NCBI GenBank assembly: GCA_946803715.1
Contig: CAMPET010000436.1
Coordinates: 1 to 14,989, forward strand
Direction: 5' to 3'
Source: Beroe ovata
Taxonomy: Eukaryota; Ctenophora; Nuda; Beroida; Beroidae
Length of the DNA: 14,989 bases
A program made the position numbers and the translations under genes. Of the stretch, positions 9,301 through 14,989 are shown piece by piece. How positions within the stretch are numbered: the first letter of the stretch is position 1; the number at the start of each line of letters is the position of its first letter. Below the pieces are notes generated by a model. That model ran no database searches, was not told the origin of the DNA, and was given only the letters and a program-made list of their open reading frames with translations.

Positions 9301-11033
9301 ACACGGACTGATCGTTTTTCTGGAGTTTGTGGTGCACGTGTCACAAGCGAGACATCGCCTTAGCATCCTGTCGAAAAGTGGTTATTAACAGCAGTGTGAA
9401 TAACATCACAAACTGTTAGAAGTAAAATTTAAAGTAACAATATGTCCATAACAACAATATATATATTATGCAGTATGTGTGGAAGCAAATGATGCCATAG
9501 CTGATGCCACGTGTTCATCTCGGAATTGACCAGATTCGCACACTCACTGTCCAAGTCGATCTCTAACGTTTTTGTAATTGCTGTTCAGGTTAAGGCAAAC
9601 ACGGTCCAGCAGGCTGTGCAGTCCTTCCGCGTACTTCCACTGGAACTGTGCAACAATGATCTCCAGGAGGTAGAGGTTCCTGAGGGTCGAAGGAGGGGAA
9701 TGAGAAGTGTGGAGGAGAGTGGAAGTTAGAGAGGTGTGGGGGTAGAGCTTGATCAGGGAGAGGAGAGGGTGAGAGAGGGGTTGAGGTGTGGGAATAGGGG
9801 AGGGAGGGAGTGACCACTGACCAGATTTCATGCAACCACTGACCGGATCATTGGAGACATGAAGAGGGGGATTCAAAGAGCTCGCACACACCACAAACAT
9901 CGATAACATGGCATGAATAATTGCCGCATGAGACATATATACTCACGATGTATCGTTGAAAATAGTCCGACCGGAGAGAAACTCTCGTGTTGCCTCGTGT
10001 ATCAGCCGAGAGAAACGCCTGCGGAGGTTAGGGATAATTATACCGCATGTATTACGGAAAAACGATTCATATTCTCGGAAATCGTGAATCTTACCTTGAG
10101 TAATGATATTATGGATTAAACTGAGATGTTGAATTGGACTAAGATGAAATTCAAAAATGAACTTTAAACTGAGATGCTGATCGATGATTATTAGGGTACC
10201 TTGGGTCTCGGTCCTCTACAATGGAACTGATGCACACTGCCCACATTTGCAGAGTTTCTGATGACATGTTACTCATCACTTTCTGGGAAGGGTGAAGTAT
10301 ATAAGATAGTGAGCGAGATAGATCTATTGCTATCCATATCGTTTGTAACCCCTCGCGTGGGATTATACCAACAGCTGCGAGGACAAGGGGTAATCCTTAA
10401 ACTAGATCTCTGTCCTCTATGAAGAACCGCTAAAACTATATACAGAACTGCTAAAACTATGTACATAGAACCCCTATGACTCTATATTATTGAACCGCTG
10501 GTGTGGGTATAATTACCGCTAACAGCTCGAGAACGGTATCCCACATCTTCTCAATATCCCGGAAGGGCCAGTGTTTGGAGCCCCGTGTCACAGCACACAC
10601 GAACTCTGCTGCGAACCTGTGTTGGGACTCTACTTGTCCGCTCACAAACTCATCCATCTTAGGCCGGAACAACCTGCAGAGGAGAAAATTACGTGTGTAT
10701 ATAAGAGTAAAGCGGTTATCTTGCTTGATAATAATATCGAAAACTGCGCAACAGACAGCAATCGCATATGAAGTGAATCGCTGATTCAATACAGCCCAAA
10801 CCAGTACCATATGAAGTGGATTCTACATAGATCAATCGCATCTATATTATAAGAAATCGGCATTGAGCTCAGTAGAGACTGGAAAATGTACTCACTCGAA
10901 GAGAGACCAGCCGTAGTTTCTGAACAAGTCCCGATAGAAGTGGTTCCTGATCACATTGGTTTTCTCCGCGCCCTTGTTATCCTCAAGAGAGTACAACTCA
11001 ATAAACTGTTCCACGAATAGGGGGTCTTTGAAC
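3265..11033 (-). CDS. PSME4: PSME4 / PA200 proteasome activator, C-terminal ~528 residues (13 exons)
   Basis: PA200 is a large HEAT-repeat ring that caps the 20S proteasome and opens its gate without ATP. It is linked to acetyl-histone degradation. Minus-strand exons in transcript order: 11033-10896, 10673-10517, 10282-10200, 10018-9947, 9679-9548, 9367-9204, 8865-8723, 5189-5085, 4998-4921, 4766-4665, 4472-4337, 3723-3581, 3399-3265. Every junction is GT-AG and all phases chain, giving 1,588 coding bases including the stop. Landmarks shared with vertebrate PSME4, as I recall it, are FVEQ...SLED, RGSKHWPF, RDPR, YKNVRDR, SWKAKCTALVYLQ and the terminal LVSPNYYA. The YYA tail is the residue set that docks in the alpha-ring pocket. 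The family is about 1,840 residues, so two thirds lie upstream, outside the window or beyond a gap. The gap at 5289 lies inside the long intron; exon order across it is correct, which supports the scaffold join. Confidence 0.95.
3581..3723 (-). CDS. PSME4: PSME4 exon 12 of those seen (penultimate)
   Basis: Acceptor ccccttcag, donor gtaagt. It encodes DIKEIWIRHGAIKTLCSL and SFPYSIPDWLPEI, matching the vertebrate RHAGVLGL and SSPYDVPTWMPQL motifs. A second copy lies at 624-766. Confidence 0.95.
3931..3982. repeat. CTCAATATTGAG palindrome cluster
   Basis: Three to four near-palindromic units around caatattg lie in the intron between PSME4 exons 11 and 12. The copy at about 1000-1030 has fewer units, so the array differs between the two haplotype-like copies. 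Confidence 0.6.
4337..4472 (-). CDS. PSME4: PSME4 exon 11 of those seen
   Basis: Acceptor ctgtaacag, donor gtaata (phase 1). It encodes VRQVAGQTIGGLMITSLF and a basic/proline linker ending KKSQTG, corresponding to the vertebrate VREMAATTLSGLL segment and its Lys-rich loop. Confidence 0.9.
4665..4766 (-). CDS. PSME4: PSME4 exon 10 of those seen
   Basis: 34 codons, phase 0, acceptor attccacag, donor gtaaga. It encodes VMSFCNVYKL through LLFECLESPQVE, aligned with the vertebrate segment ending LLEDEQLE. Confidence 0.93.
4921..4998 (-). CDS. PSME4: PSME4 exon 9 of those seen
   Basis: 26 codons, phase 0, acceptor atgttacag, donor gtgtgt. It contains GCSWKAKCTALVYLQ, a clear match to the vertebrate SSSWHARYTVLTYLQ motif in the bromodomain-like region. 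Confidence 0.93.
5085..5189 (-). CDS. PSME4: PSME4 exon 8 of those seen
   Basis: Exactly 35 codons, phase 0 at both ends, acceptor aaatacag, donor gtaacg. It encodes VDPDLKMLCTKGLFFLS and ends AIDAVKK. It joins exon 7 across the ~3.5-kb intron. Confidence 0.9.
5289..5289. other. Assembly gap (single n) in the long PSME4 intron
   Basis: Contig join inside the intron between PSME4 exons 7 and 8. The piece 1073-1418 continues past the corresponding point, so some intron sequence is missing here. Confidence 0.8.
5376..6518. mobile_element. Foldback-type element with inverted arms of ~17-bp units
   Basis: A perfect 32-bp inverted repeat (5376-5407 versus 6417-6448) lies within longer, imperfect arms (about 5376-5480 and 6340-6518). 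The arms are built from a unit resembling ttaggccaaatgtccag. Two exact head-to-tail units plus a variant lie at 6469-6518. The ~850-base interior contains a smaller hairpin (atacccaa / ttgggtat near 5765-5800) but no transposase; short open frames at 6079-6348 have no recognisable motif. It lies in the PSME4 intron. A non-autonomous foldback element or MITE is the best reading. Confidence 0.65.
6519..7490. other. Intron sequence without recognised gene
   Basis: Contains only local structure. There is an imperfect direct repeat of 25 bases (7251-7275 and 7306-7330, gataactg...attctcac), a TATAAAA-like string near 7351 with a C run after it, and an 8-bp palindrome pair around atgatcag / ctgatcat (about 7377-7399). 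I see no supported coding or RNA gene. Confidence 0.5.
7494..7620 (+). repeat. tRNA-like / SINE-like sequence with Pol III A and B boxes
   Basis: Pol III internal promoter matches: A box tggttgagtgg (7504-7514) and B box ggttcgagtct (7549-7559), spaced as in tRNA genes. An anticodon-arm-like stem (tctccc/gggagg) lies between them. The T-stem around the B box pairs poorly and no convincing 7-bp acceptor stem closes, so a working tRNA is unlikely. A tRNA-derived SINE head or decayed tRNA fits better. The following 60 bases include a ccaag/cttgg hairpin and may be the SINE body. Confidence 0.5.
7962..8409 (+). CDS. Small secreted eight-cysteine protein, nested in PSME4 intron
   Basis: Two exons, 7962-8037 and 8156-8409. 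Exon 1 starts at ATG 7962 and encodes a signal-peptide-like leader (basic MRTTK, then hydrophobic LFKLLISVIQLLKVSL), ending at an acag|gtaata donor. Exon 2 follows a strong tttttacag acceptor and keeps phase 1. The predicted product is 109 aa. The mature part, starting near VSWTGSFC, has the cysteine pattern C-x13-CC-x14-C-x10-CC-x7-C-x4-C, with YPHVYYGGSYCC and DGGPISLDSLCC as cores, suggesting a compact disulfide-rich extracellular module. A gtaggt donor at 8354 could instead splice on to a further exon. A cactacag acceptor just before the ATG suggests a 5' UTR intron. It is antisense to PSME4. Family not recognised; function unknown. Confidence 0.62.
8410..8722. other. Intron sequence without supported gene
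   Basis: Between the nested gene and PSME4 exon 7. A minus-strand open frame at 8506-8703 was examined as a possible PSME4 exon and dropped, because exon 8 at 5085-5189 supplies the required residues in phase. Confidence 0.6.
8701..8730 (-). repeat. 17-bp direct repeat duplicating a splice donor
   Basis: On the minus strand ctaatgaggtttg occurs twice, at 8730 and 8713, each containing the exon-end GAG followed by gtttg. The first donor keeps frame with PSME4 exon 8. The second would add 17 bases and shift the frame. Confidence 0.85.
8723..8865 (-). CDS. PSME4: PSME4 exon 7 of those seen
   Basis: Acceptor ctatacag, donor gtttgg. It encodes DDNDAIKTVKTVACYIIS through IALEPNE, a HEAT-type helical pair. 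The donor is weak and is duplicated 17 bases downstream. Using the first copy keeps the frame with the next exon. Confidence 0.87.
8875..8922. repeat. 12-bp tandem repeat
   Basis: Four units of atgaaccatgtt with single-base variants, in the intron between PSME4 exons 6 and 7, just upstream of the exon 7 acceptor. Confidence 0.85.
9204..9367 (-). CDS. PSME4: PSME4 exon 6 of those seen
   Basis: Acceptor ttcgacag, donor gtaagt (phase 1). It encodes a helical segment containing ISPCLKDLMERVIPQLAPL, aligned with the vertebrate ISPHVPEFTARILEKLKPL stretch. Confidence 0.88.
9548..9679 (-). CDS. PSME4: PSME4 exon 5 of those seen
   Basis: Acceptor ccctcag after an unusually long pyrimidine tract, donor gtgagt. 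It encodes NLYLLEIIVAQFQWKY through NYKNVRDRLG, matching the vertebrate YKNVRERIG segment. Confidence 0.92.
9680..9815 (-). other. Long polypyrimidine tract before PSME4 exon 5
   Basis: For about 130 bases the transcribed-sense strand is dominated by C and T (plus strand G and A), ending directly at the ccctcag acceptor. It is far longer than an ordinary 3' splice-site tract and could form triplex DNA. Confidence 0.7.
9947..10018 (-). CDS. PSME4: PSME4 exon 4 of those seen
   Basis: A 72-base exon, acceptor cctccgcag, donor gtgagt. It encodes RFSRLIHEATREFLSGR and the FNDTS end. It is less conserved but phase-consistent on both sides. Confidence 0.85.
10200..10282 (-). CDS. PSME4: PSME4 exon 3 of those seen
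   Basis: Encodes KVMSNMSSETLQMWAVCI and ends at RDPR. The acceptor cttcccag at 10283 was chosen over a nearer cag because only it keeps phase 0 and matches family spacing. The donor is gtaccc. Confidence 0.88.
10517..10673 (-). CDS. PSME4: PSME4 exon 2 of those seen
   Basis: Acceptor tctgcag, donor gtaatt (phase 0). It carries the strongly conserved TRGSKHWPF motif followed by EKMWDTVLELLA. Confidence 0.93.
10896..11033 (-). CDS. PSME4: PSME4 exon 1 of those seen
   Basis: Acceptor cccccctcag, donor gtgagt. It encodes FKDPLFVEQFIELYSLED and continues to the YGWSLF end. It matches the vertebrate DPKFVEQLITFLSLED segment. It begins with the last base of a split codon, so a further upstream exon must exist, but none was found up to 13795. 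Confidence 0.9.
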
Positions 11034-11549
11034 CTGAGGGGGGAAGGGGTTTAGATAATGGATTAACTGTTATATCATGCCCAGATCGCGTACAATAGCC
11101 CAAAATATGCCAAGTTGCAAAACCAAAATTGTTCATGAGAAGATTCGCTGAATGCCCGTTCTTGTGATGCGGTGATCGTAGCATCAATGAGTACTGGAAT
11201 TCTGCTATTGCCTATTTGAACCAAATAAAACACCACAAGTTATAAATTTTTTCCTTTTCATTTTTTACTTAATAATTTACATTTCTTACATTCATAGCAG
11301 TTAGGATTGACTATCTCGGTATTGATTATTATCTATTAACCTCTTCCAAAAAGCAGTTTATCTGGATGACAAATTCTGATGCTAATCAGTTAATTGACCT
11401 CAATTTCCTATTCCAGGCTCATATCTATTAATAATCTTTTCCCGATAATCAGCAAAAACCAGGAAGACAGAAGATACAGCCGGACATTGCCATTGATTGA
11501 TAGGAAACTCGATTAATCGGATTCAATTAGCTCAATTAATCAGAACTTG
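11034..11549. other. AT-rich spacer between PSME4 exon and photoprotein promoter
   Basis: No further PSME4 exon was found on the minus strand and no gene on the plus strand. Several homeodomain-type strings (caattag, attaatc, gattaatcgg) cluster at 11510-11545 next to the promoter. Their function is only a guess. Confidence 0.5.
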
Positions 11550-11586
11550 TATAAAGACCTCGAGTTTCCATCCGGAGTCATCAGTT
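11550..11586 (+). promoter_or_regulatory. TATA box and initiator, photoprotein copy 1
   Basis: tataaag at 11550-11556 and an initiator-like tcagtt at 11581-11586, with the initiator A at 11583 about 33 bases from the TATA start. This would give a leader of about 209 bases before the ATG at 11792. Copies 2 and 3 have no equivalent TATAAA in their spacers. Confidence 0.55.
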
Positions 11587-11633
11587 CAGCATTCCTTTCA
11601 GCAGTCCTCAATCTAAAGAGGAACACAAGGAGA

Positions 11634-11711
11634 ATGCTAAAATTACTTAATCTTTCTTCATCGATGTCAGGGATTCTCCATCGGAACAATGATATCAGTT
11701 CTCTTCACTGA
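11634..11711 (+). other. Upstream ORF in photoprotein copy 1 leader
   Basis: A 25-codon open frame (starts MLKLLNLSSS, TGA at 11709-11711) ends 80 bases before the photoprotein start. If the leader is not spliced it could dampen translation. A 5' UTR intron ending at ttttaaag (near 11767) could remove it. Confidence 0.35.
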
Positions 11712-11791
11712 TTTGAATTTCAATTTGCTTTGCTTTTGATTTAACAAATCACTATCCCCTTTTTAAAGCGAAGTACAAAAGAAAAATCAGG

Positions 11792-12421
11792 ATGACTGAA
11801 GTCGGTCTGAACGAGCACAACAACGAGAGTTACCGGTATCTGAGGAGTGTGGGAAATCAGTGGCAGTTCAACGTAGAGGACCTCCACCCCAAGATGCTGT
11901 CTCGTCTCTACAAGAGATTCGACACCTTCGATCTCGACAGTGACGGTAAAATGGAGATGGACGAGATCCTGTACTGGCCCGACAGAATGAGACAGCTGGT
12001 GAACGCTACTGACGAACAAGTTGAGAAGATGAGGGAAGCAGTCAGGGTCTTCTTCTTCAACAAGGGAGTGGACCCGGTCCACGGACTCCTCAGAGAGAAC
12101 TGGGTCGAAGCTAACAGGGTCTTTGCCGAGGCTGAGAGAGAAAGAGAGCGACGTGGTGAACCTTCTCTCATCGCACTTCTCTCCAATGCCTACTACGATG
12201 TGCTGGATGATGACGGCGATGGTACTGTCGATGTGGACGAACTCAAGACCATGATGAAAGCCTTCGACGTGCCCCAGGAAGCTGCGTACACCTTCTTCGA
12301 GAAAGCAGACACTGACAAGAGTGGTAAACTGGAGAGGGACGAACTGGTCCATCTCTTCAGGAAGTTCTGGATGGAACCATATGACCCACAGTGGGATGGT
12401 GTCTACGCTTACAAATACTAG
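11792..12421 (+). CDS. Ca2+-regulated photoprotein (ctenophore type), copy 1
   Basis: Apophotoprotein that binds oxygenated coelenterazine and emits blue light when Ca2+ binds, acting in the cytosol of photocytes. The 209-aa frame has no introns. EF-hand loops lie at residues 47-58 (D47, D49, D51, G52, E58), 139-150 (D139, D141, D143, G144, E150) and 173-184 (D173, D175, S177, G178, E184). The second EF region (about 88-105) has lost its ligands, as is usual for photoproteins. The protein ends YAYKY rather than the C-terminal proline of jellyfish photoproteins, a ctenophore trait. From memory it is very close to berovin and mnemiopsin. The start is fixed by agreement with copy 2 and the caggATG context. 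A TATA/initiator lies about 240 bases upstream. The usual AATAAA is AATGAA at 12603-12608. Confidence 0.97.
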   Translation: MTEVGLNEHNNESYRYLRSVGNQWQFNVEDLHPKMLSRLYKRFDTFDLDSDGKMEMDEILYWPDRMRQLVNATDEQVEKMREAVRVFFFNKGVDPVHGLLRENWVEANRVFAEAERERERRGEPSLIALLSNAYYDVLDDDGDGTVDVDELKTMMKAFDVPQEAAYTFFEKADTDKSGKLERDELVHLFRKFWMEPYDPQWDGVYAYKY

Positions 12422-12762
12422 ACACAGTCTCACACACTGAGACATTGGTTCATTTTGAGACTTATGGGATACCATGTGACAGAAACGGACTGAATTTGGA
12501 CTTTCTTTTTCCCCTAACTTTCTAGAAATGTACATTTTGATCTGTATATTGAGTAAGTTATTGTGTCTATTAATCTTTACAGTTTGCAACTCATTTCAAC
12601 GCAATGAAAAACCATTTTTCGTTTTTCTCTGTTCCAATTTCCATGTTCCGTATTTCTATCGCTGTTTTCCACTTAATTCATATGTTTCTAATGCTCTGAC
12701 CCCACTCACACCAACACTAACCAATGTTCCTCCGTCCTATAGCAAAGTACAGCAGAATCAGG

Positions 12763-13392
12763 ATGACTGAAGTTGGTCTGAACGAGCACAACAACGAGAG
12801 TTACCGGTATCTGAGGAGTGTGGGAAATCAGTGGCAGTTCAACGTAGAGGACCTCCACCCCAAGATGCTGTCTCGTCTCTACAAGAGATTCGACACCTTC
12901 GATCTCGACAGTGACGGTAAAATGGAGATGGACGAGATCCTGTACTGGCCCGACAGAATGAGACAGCTGGTGAACGCTACTGACGAACAAGTTGAGAAGA
13001 TGAGGGAAGCAGTCAGGGTCTTCTTCTTCAACAAGGGAGTGGACCCGGTCCACGGACTCCTCAGAGAGAACTGGGTCGAAGCTAACAGGGTCTTTGCCGA
13101 GGCTGAGAGAGAAAGAGAGCGACGTGGTGAACCTTCTCTCATCGCACTTCTCTCCAATGCCTACTACGATGTGCTGGATGATGACGGCGATGGTACTGTC
13201 GATGTGGACGAACTCAAGACCATGATGAAAGCCTTCGACGTGCCCCAGGAAGCTGCGTACACCTTCTTCGAGAAAGCAGACACTGACAAGAGTGGTAAAC
13301 TGGAGAGGGACGAACTGGTCCATCTCTTCAGGAAGTTCTGGATGGAACCATATGACCCACAGTGGGATGGTGTCTACGCTTACAAGTATTAG
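12763..13392 (+). CDS. Ca2+-regulated photoprotein (ctenophore type), copy 2
   Basis: Encodes exactly the same 209-aa protein as copy 1. Only three bases differ in 630, all synonymous: codon 4 GTC/GTT and codons 208-209 AAA/AAG and TAC/TAT. ATG 12763 is preferred over the in-frame ATG at 12724 because copies 1 and 3 start at the same caggATGACTGAAGT context, and the extra 13 residues fall in spacer sequence. A cctatag|c acceptor-like site lies 22 bases before the ATG. No TATA box is seen in the 341-base spacer. A consensus AATAAA at 13606-13611 lies about 215 bases after the stop. A second active gene in a head-to-tail array is the simplest reading. Confidence 0.97.
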   Translation: MTEVGLNEHNNESYRYLRSVGNQWQFNVEDLHPKMLSRLYKRFDTFDLDSDGKMEMDEILYWPDRMRQLVNATDEQVEKMREAVRVFFFNKGVDPVHGLLRENWVEANRVFAEAERERERRGEPSLIALLSNAYYDVLDDDGDGTVDVDELKTMMKAFDVPQEAAYTFFEKADTDKSGKLERDELVHLFRKFWMEPYDPQWDGVYAYKY

Positions 13393-13605
13393 ACACCCTC
13401 TCGCACACTGAGACACTGGTTCATTTTGAGACTTATGGAATACCATGTGACAGAAACGGACCCTATTTGGACTTTTGTTTTCCCCTAAATTTCTGAATTT
13501 GGACTTTCTTTTCCCCCTTACTTTCTAGAAATGTACGTTTTGATCTGTATATTGAGTAAGTTATTGTGTCTATTAATATTTACAGTTTGCAACTCATTTC
13601 AACGC

Positions 13606-13611
13606 AATAAA
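13606..13611 (+). terminator. Polyadenylation signal of photoprotein copy 2
   Basis: AATAAA in the 3' flank of copy 2. The homologous site after copy 1 (12603-12608) reads AATGAA. Confidence 0.6.
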
Positions 13612-13778
13612 ATACTACCATTTTTCGTTTTTCACTGTTTCTAATTTCCATGTTCCGTATTTCTATCGCTATTTTTCACTCTATTCACAGCTTTTCTAAT
13701 GTTCTGACCCCCTTCCCCCCTCTCACACCAACACTAACCAATGTTTCCCGTGCTATAGCAAAGTACAGCAGAATCAGG

Positions 13779-13795
13779 ATGACTGAAGTTGGTCT
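13779..13795 (+). CDS. Photoprotein copy 3, first 17 bases (cut by gap)
   Basis: The spacer, acceptor-like gctatag, 22-base leader and ATGACTGAAGTTGGTCT match copy 2 exactly at the start. The sequence then breaks at the n at 13796 into unrelated sequence. This shows a third array member whose body was not assembled here; it is not a truncated gene by biology. Confidence 0.85.
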
Positions 13796-13796
13796 N
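13796..13796. other. Assembly gap (single n) in copy 3
   Basis: Photoprotein sequence to the left and an unrelated membrane protein to the right. The continuous open frames across it are artefacts. Confidence 0.85.
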
Positions 13797-13797
13797 G

Positions 13798-14259
13798 ACC
13801 CTACAAAATGTGGATTACCCGCAAACTGGCGTGTATTTCAACCCTGACGAAGAAAACAATGGTTTTTCTCACAGTTTAGTTGTTAACATCAGTTCGCACT
13901 TGTCGGAATTCGACAATTTCACCCTGTTCAATGACGACATGCGAGCTGTTTTCAACACCACTGTGGATGAAAACTATATCCGATTCCACATAGGGAAGGA
14001 ACGTAAAGCAATGGAAGAGATTTTGAAATCTCAAGGCATCATCCCTTCCATAAAGTGGGGCCTCCTATCGATAGGTTTAGCCATTGCAGTCATTTTGACT
14101 ATAACTGTAGTTATACAATGCTATAGGCACTTTTACCGTAGAAATGACAAGTACAATGATTCAAGTTACACTTCTGAGTTGAAAAATCTATCTACAAATA
14201 ACATTAACAAACAAACTCAGCTGAAGAAAAATAATTTGTACCCTCATCTTTTACATTGA
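13798..14259 (+). CDS. 3' part of an unrecognised single-pass membrane protein
   Basis: 153 codons open from the gap to TGA. The N-terminal ~90 residues look extracellular, with three N-glycosylation sequons (NISS, NFTL, NTTV). One transmembrane segment (WGLLSIGLAIAVILTITVVI) follows, then the CYRHFYRR stop-transfer motif and a ~40-residue polar, Asn/Lys-rich cytoplasmic tail ending PHLLH. This indicates the end of a type I membrane protein. The 5' part is lost in the gap. I do not recognise the family, and no cytosolic signalling motif is clear. Confidence 0.7.
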   Translation, partial: TLQNVDYPQTGVYFNPDEENNGFSHSLVVNISSHLSEFDNFTLFNDDMRAVFNTTVDENYIRFHIGKERKAMEEILKSQGIIPSIKWGLLSIGLAIAVILTITVVIQCYRHFYRRNDKYNDSSYTSELKNLSTNNINKQTQLKKNNLYPHLLH

Positions 14260-14989
14260 TGATTATTGGTTTTGGAAACATACGACTCCTTTCCATTGTT
14301 AGCTTTGTGAGTTTGGAATTCGGGCAATTCGAGCGCAAATTGACTAATTGATCAATTATTCAATCAGTTAATTGGGTCGAGAAAAGAGTTACAGTTACTC
14401 ACAAATAAGGTTAAGAACCACGGTAACACATTCCGTTGAAAAAAACAGTCTATCTGCTTCAGCTCGCAAAATATTGACATTAATTAAATTAATTGAAATT
14501 TGCTACTTTGTGACGTCATTATGACGTCATAGAAGTATTATAAAATCACTTTGGTCGTCATTTTCGAAAAGCCCTAACTTTCTTCTTTCCAACGCCGTGT
14601 CGACATTTGATGTACCTCCTTTGGTTGAGAAGATATGAACATTCAAAGAGGGTGCACTTTTTGTGTTAAATTGTTCGCTACCTCTATATATGTATATATC
14701 TATCTATATATATAATCGTAACCCTATTTAACAAGAACACCCTCGATTTCGGCAATTTCAAGTTGTTATAACTTAGTCATTTCTTAACCGATTGACTTCA
14801 AACTTTTGTTGCTGCATCTCTATGATATAAATCGACAATATATCAAGTTTCATAACAATCGGATAAAAGGAAACGGAGTTATTAATAGTCGAAGTTCGGC
14901 GAGTTTGGAAAAACATATGTATAGGGTCTGGCAAGCGTCGCAGCTTTCGCGCGTTACATAAACGCACAAAGCTCACCGAGTCGGCCCTT
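14260..14989. repeat. AT-rich 3' flank with repeat-like sequence
   Basis: No gene seen. Contains a double TGACGTCA (14511-14518 and 14522-14529), a TATA/TCTA microsatellite (about 14682-14716), and sequence from 14560 onward with the style of dispersed animal repeats (ttataacttagtcatttcttaaccgattg-like phrasing). A minus-strand frame at 14773-14976 is not supported as coding. Confidence 0.45.

Larger units (their letters stand above)
11767..13795 (+). repeat. Tandem photoprotein array, ~1-kb unit
   Basis: ATG-to-ATG periods are 971 and 1016 bases. Homology to copies 2 and 3 begins about 25 bases before the copy 1 ATG, so the duplication boundary lies in the 5' leader and the copy 1 promoter is not shared. 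Spacers 12422-12762 and 13393-13778 align along their length with many substitutions and several indels. Confidence 0.9.

Noticed and set aside
10951-11187. Minus-strand frame extending PSME4 exon 1 upstream (contains NNFGFATW)
   Set aside because: The cccccctcag acceptor and loss of family similarity at 11034 mark the exon edge. The resemblance to the vertebrate WGYYTW motif is too short and out of phase.
11741-12589. 282-codon minus-strand open frame over photoprotein copy 1, and its twin over copy 2
   Set aside because: Antisense shadow of a codon-biased gene. It repeats identically because the sense genes are identical, and the plus-strand EF-hand protein explains it.
12724-12762. Upstream in-frame ATG extending photoprotein copy 2 by 13 residues
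   Set aside because: The extension is spacer sequence not shared with copy 1. The conserved start is 12763.
13789-14259. Apparent fusion of photoprotein start to a membrane protein
   Set aside because: The frame runs through the n at 13796, a contig join. The two parts are unrelated.

Overview
The window reads as nuclear DNA of a bioluminescent ctenophore, most likely a lobate such as Mnemiopsis leidyi. The main evidence is two tandem, intronless genes for a Ca2+-regulated photoprotein of the ctenophore type (berovin/mnemiopsin-like, 209 aa, three canonical EF-hand loops, C-terminal YKY), plus a compact intron-rich animal gene on the other strand. There is no bacterial or organellar signature. 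Species assignment rests on recalled family sequences, not on a search.

Layout. Single 'n' characters at 408, 1072, 1419, 5289 and 13796 behave as assembly gaps and split the window into six contig pieces. Pieces 1-407, 409-1071 and 1073-1418 are collinear, diverged copies of parts of the next piece (1420-5288). They look like an unmerged second haplotype. The region 1420-3264 is repeat-rich: GC-rich hairpins, a 20-bp tandem repeat, a TAG/CTA microsatellite and a minisatellite. From 11033 down to 3265 (minus strand) run 13 phase-consistent exons encoding the C-terminal ~528 residues of the proteasome activator PSME4/PA200, ending in the gate-opening YYA tail. Its seventh intron seen here (8722-5190) is about 3.5 kb. 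That intron holds a foldback-type inverted repeat, a tRNA-like/SINE-like sequence and a nested plus-strand two-exon gene for a small secreted eight-cysteine protein (7962-8409).

From 11550 the plus strand carries a TATA/initiator promoter candidate, photoprotein copy 1 (11792-12421), copy 2 (12763-13392) and the first 17 bases of copy 3 (13779-13795), cut by a gap. No upstream PSME4 exon appears between 11034 and 13795. The photoprotein array therefore either sits antisense inside a PSME4 intron or borders a broken PSME4 locus. After the gap is the 3' part of an unrecognised single-pass membrane protein (13798-14259), then repeat-like AT-rich sequence.

How the genes relate: PSME4 (nuclear/cytosolic proteasome regulation) and the photoproteins (light emission in photocytes) have no known functional link. 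Their interest here is physical, as nested or antisense neighbours. The two photoprotein copies encode the same protein and differ at only three synonymous sites near the ends, while their spacers are clearly diverged, which suggests concerted evolution.
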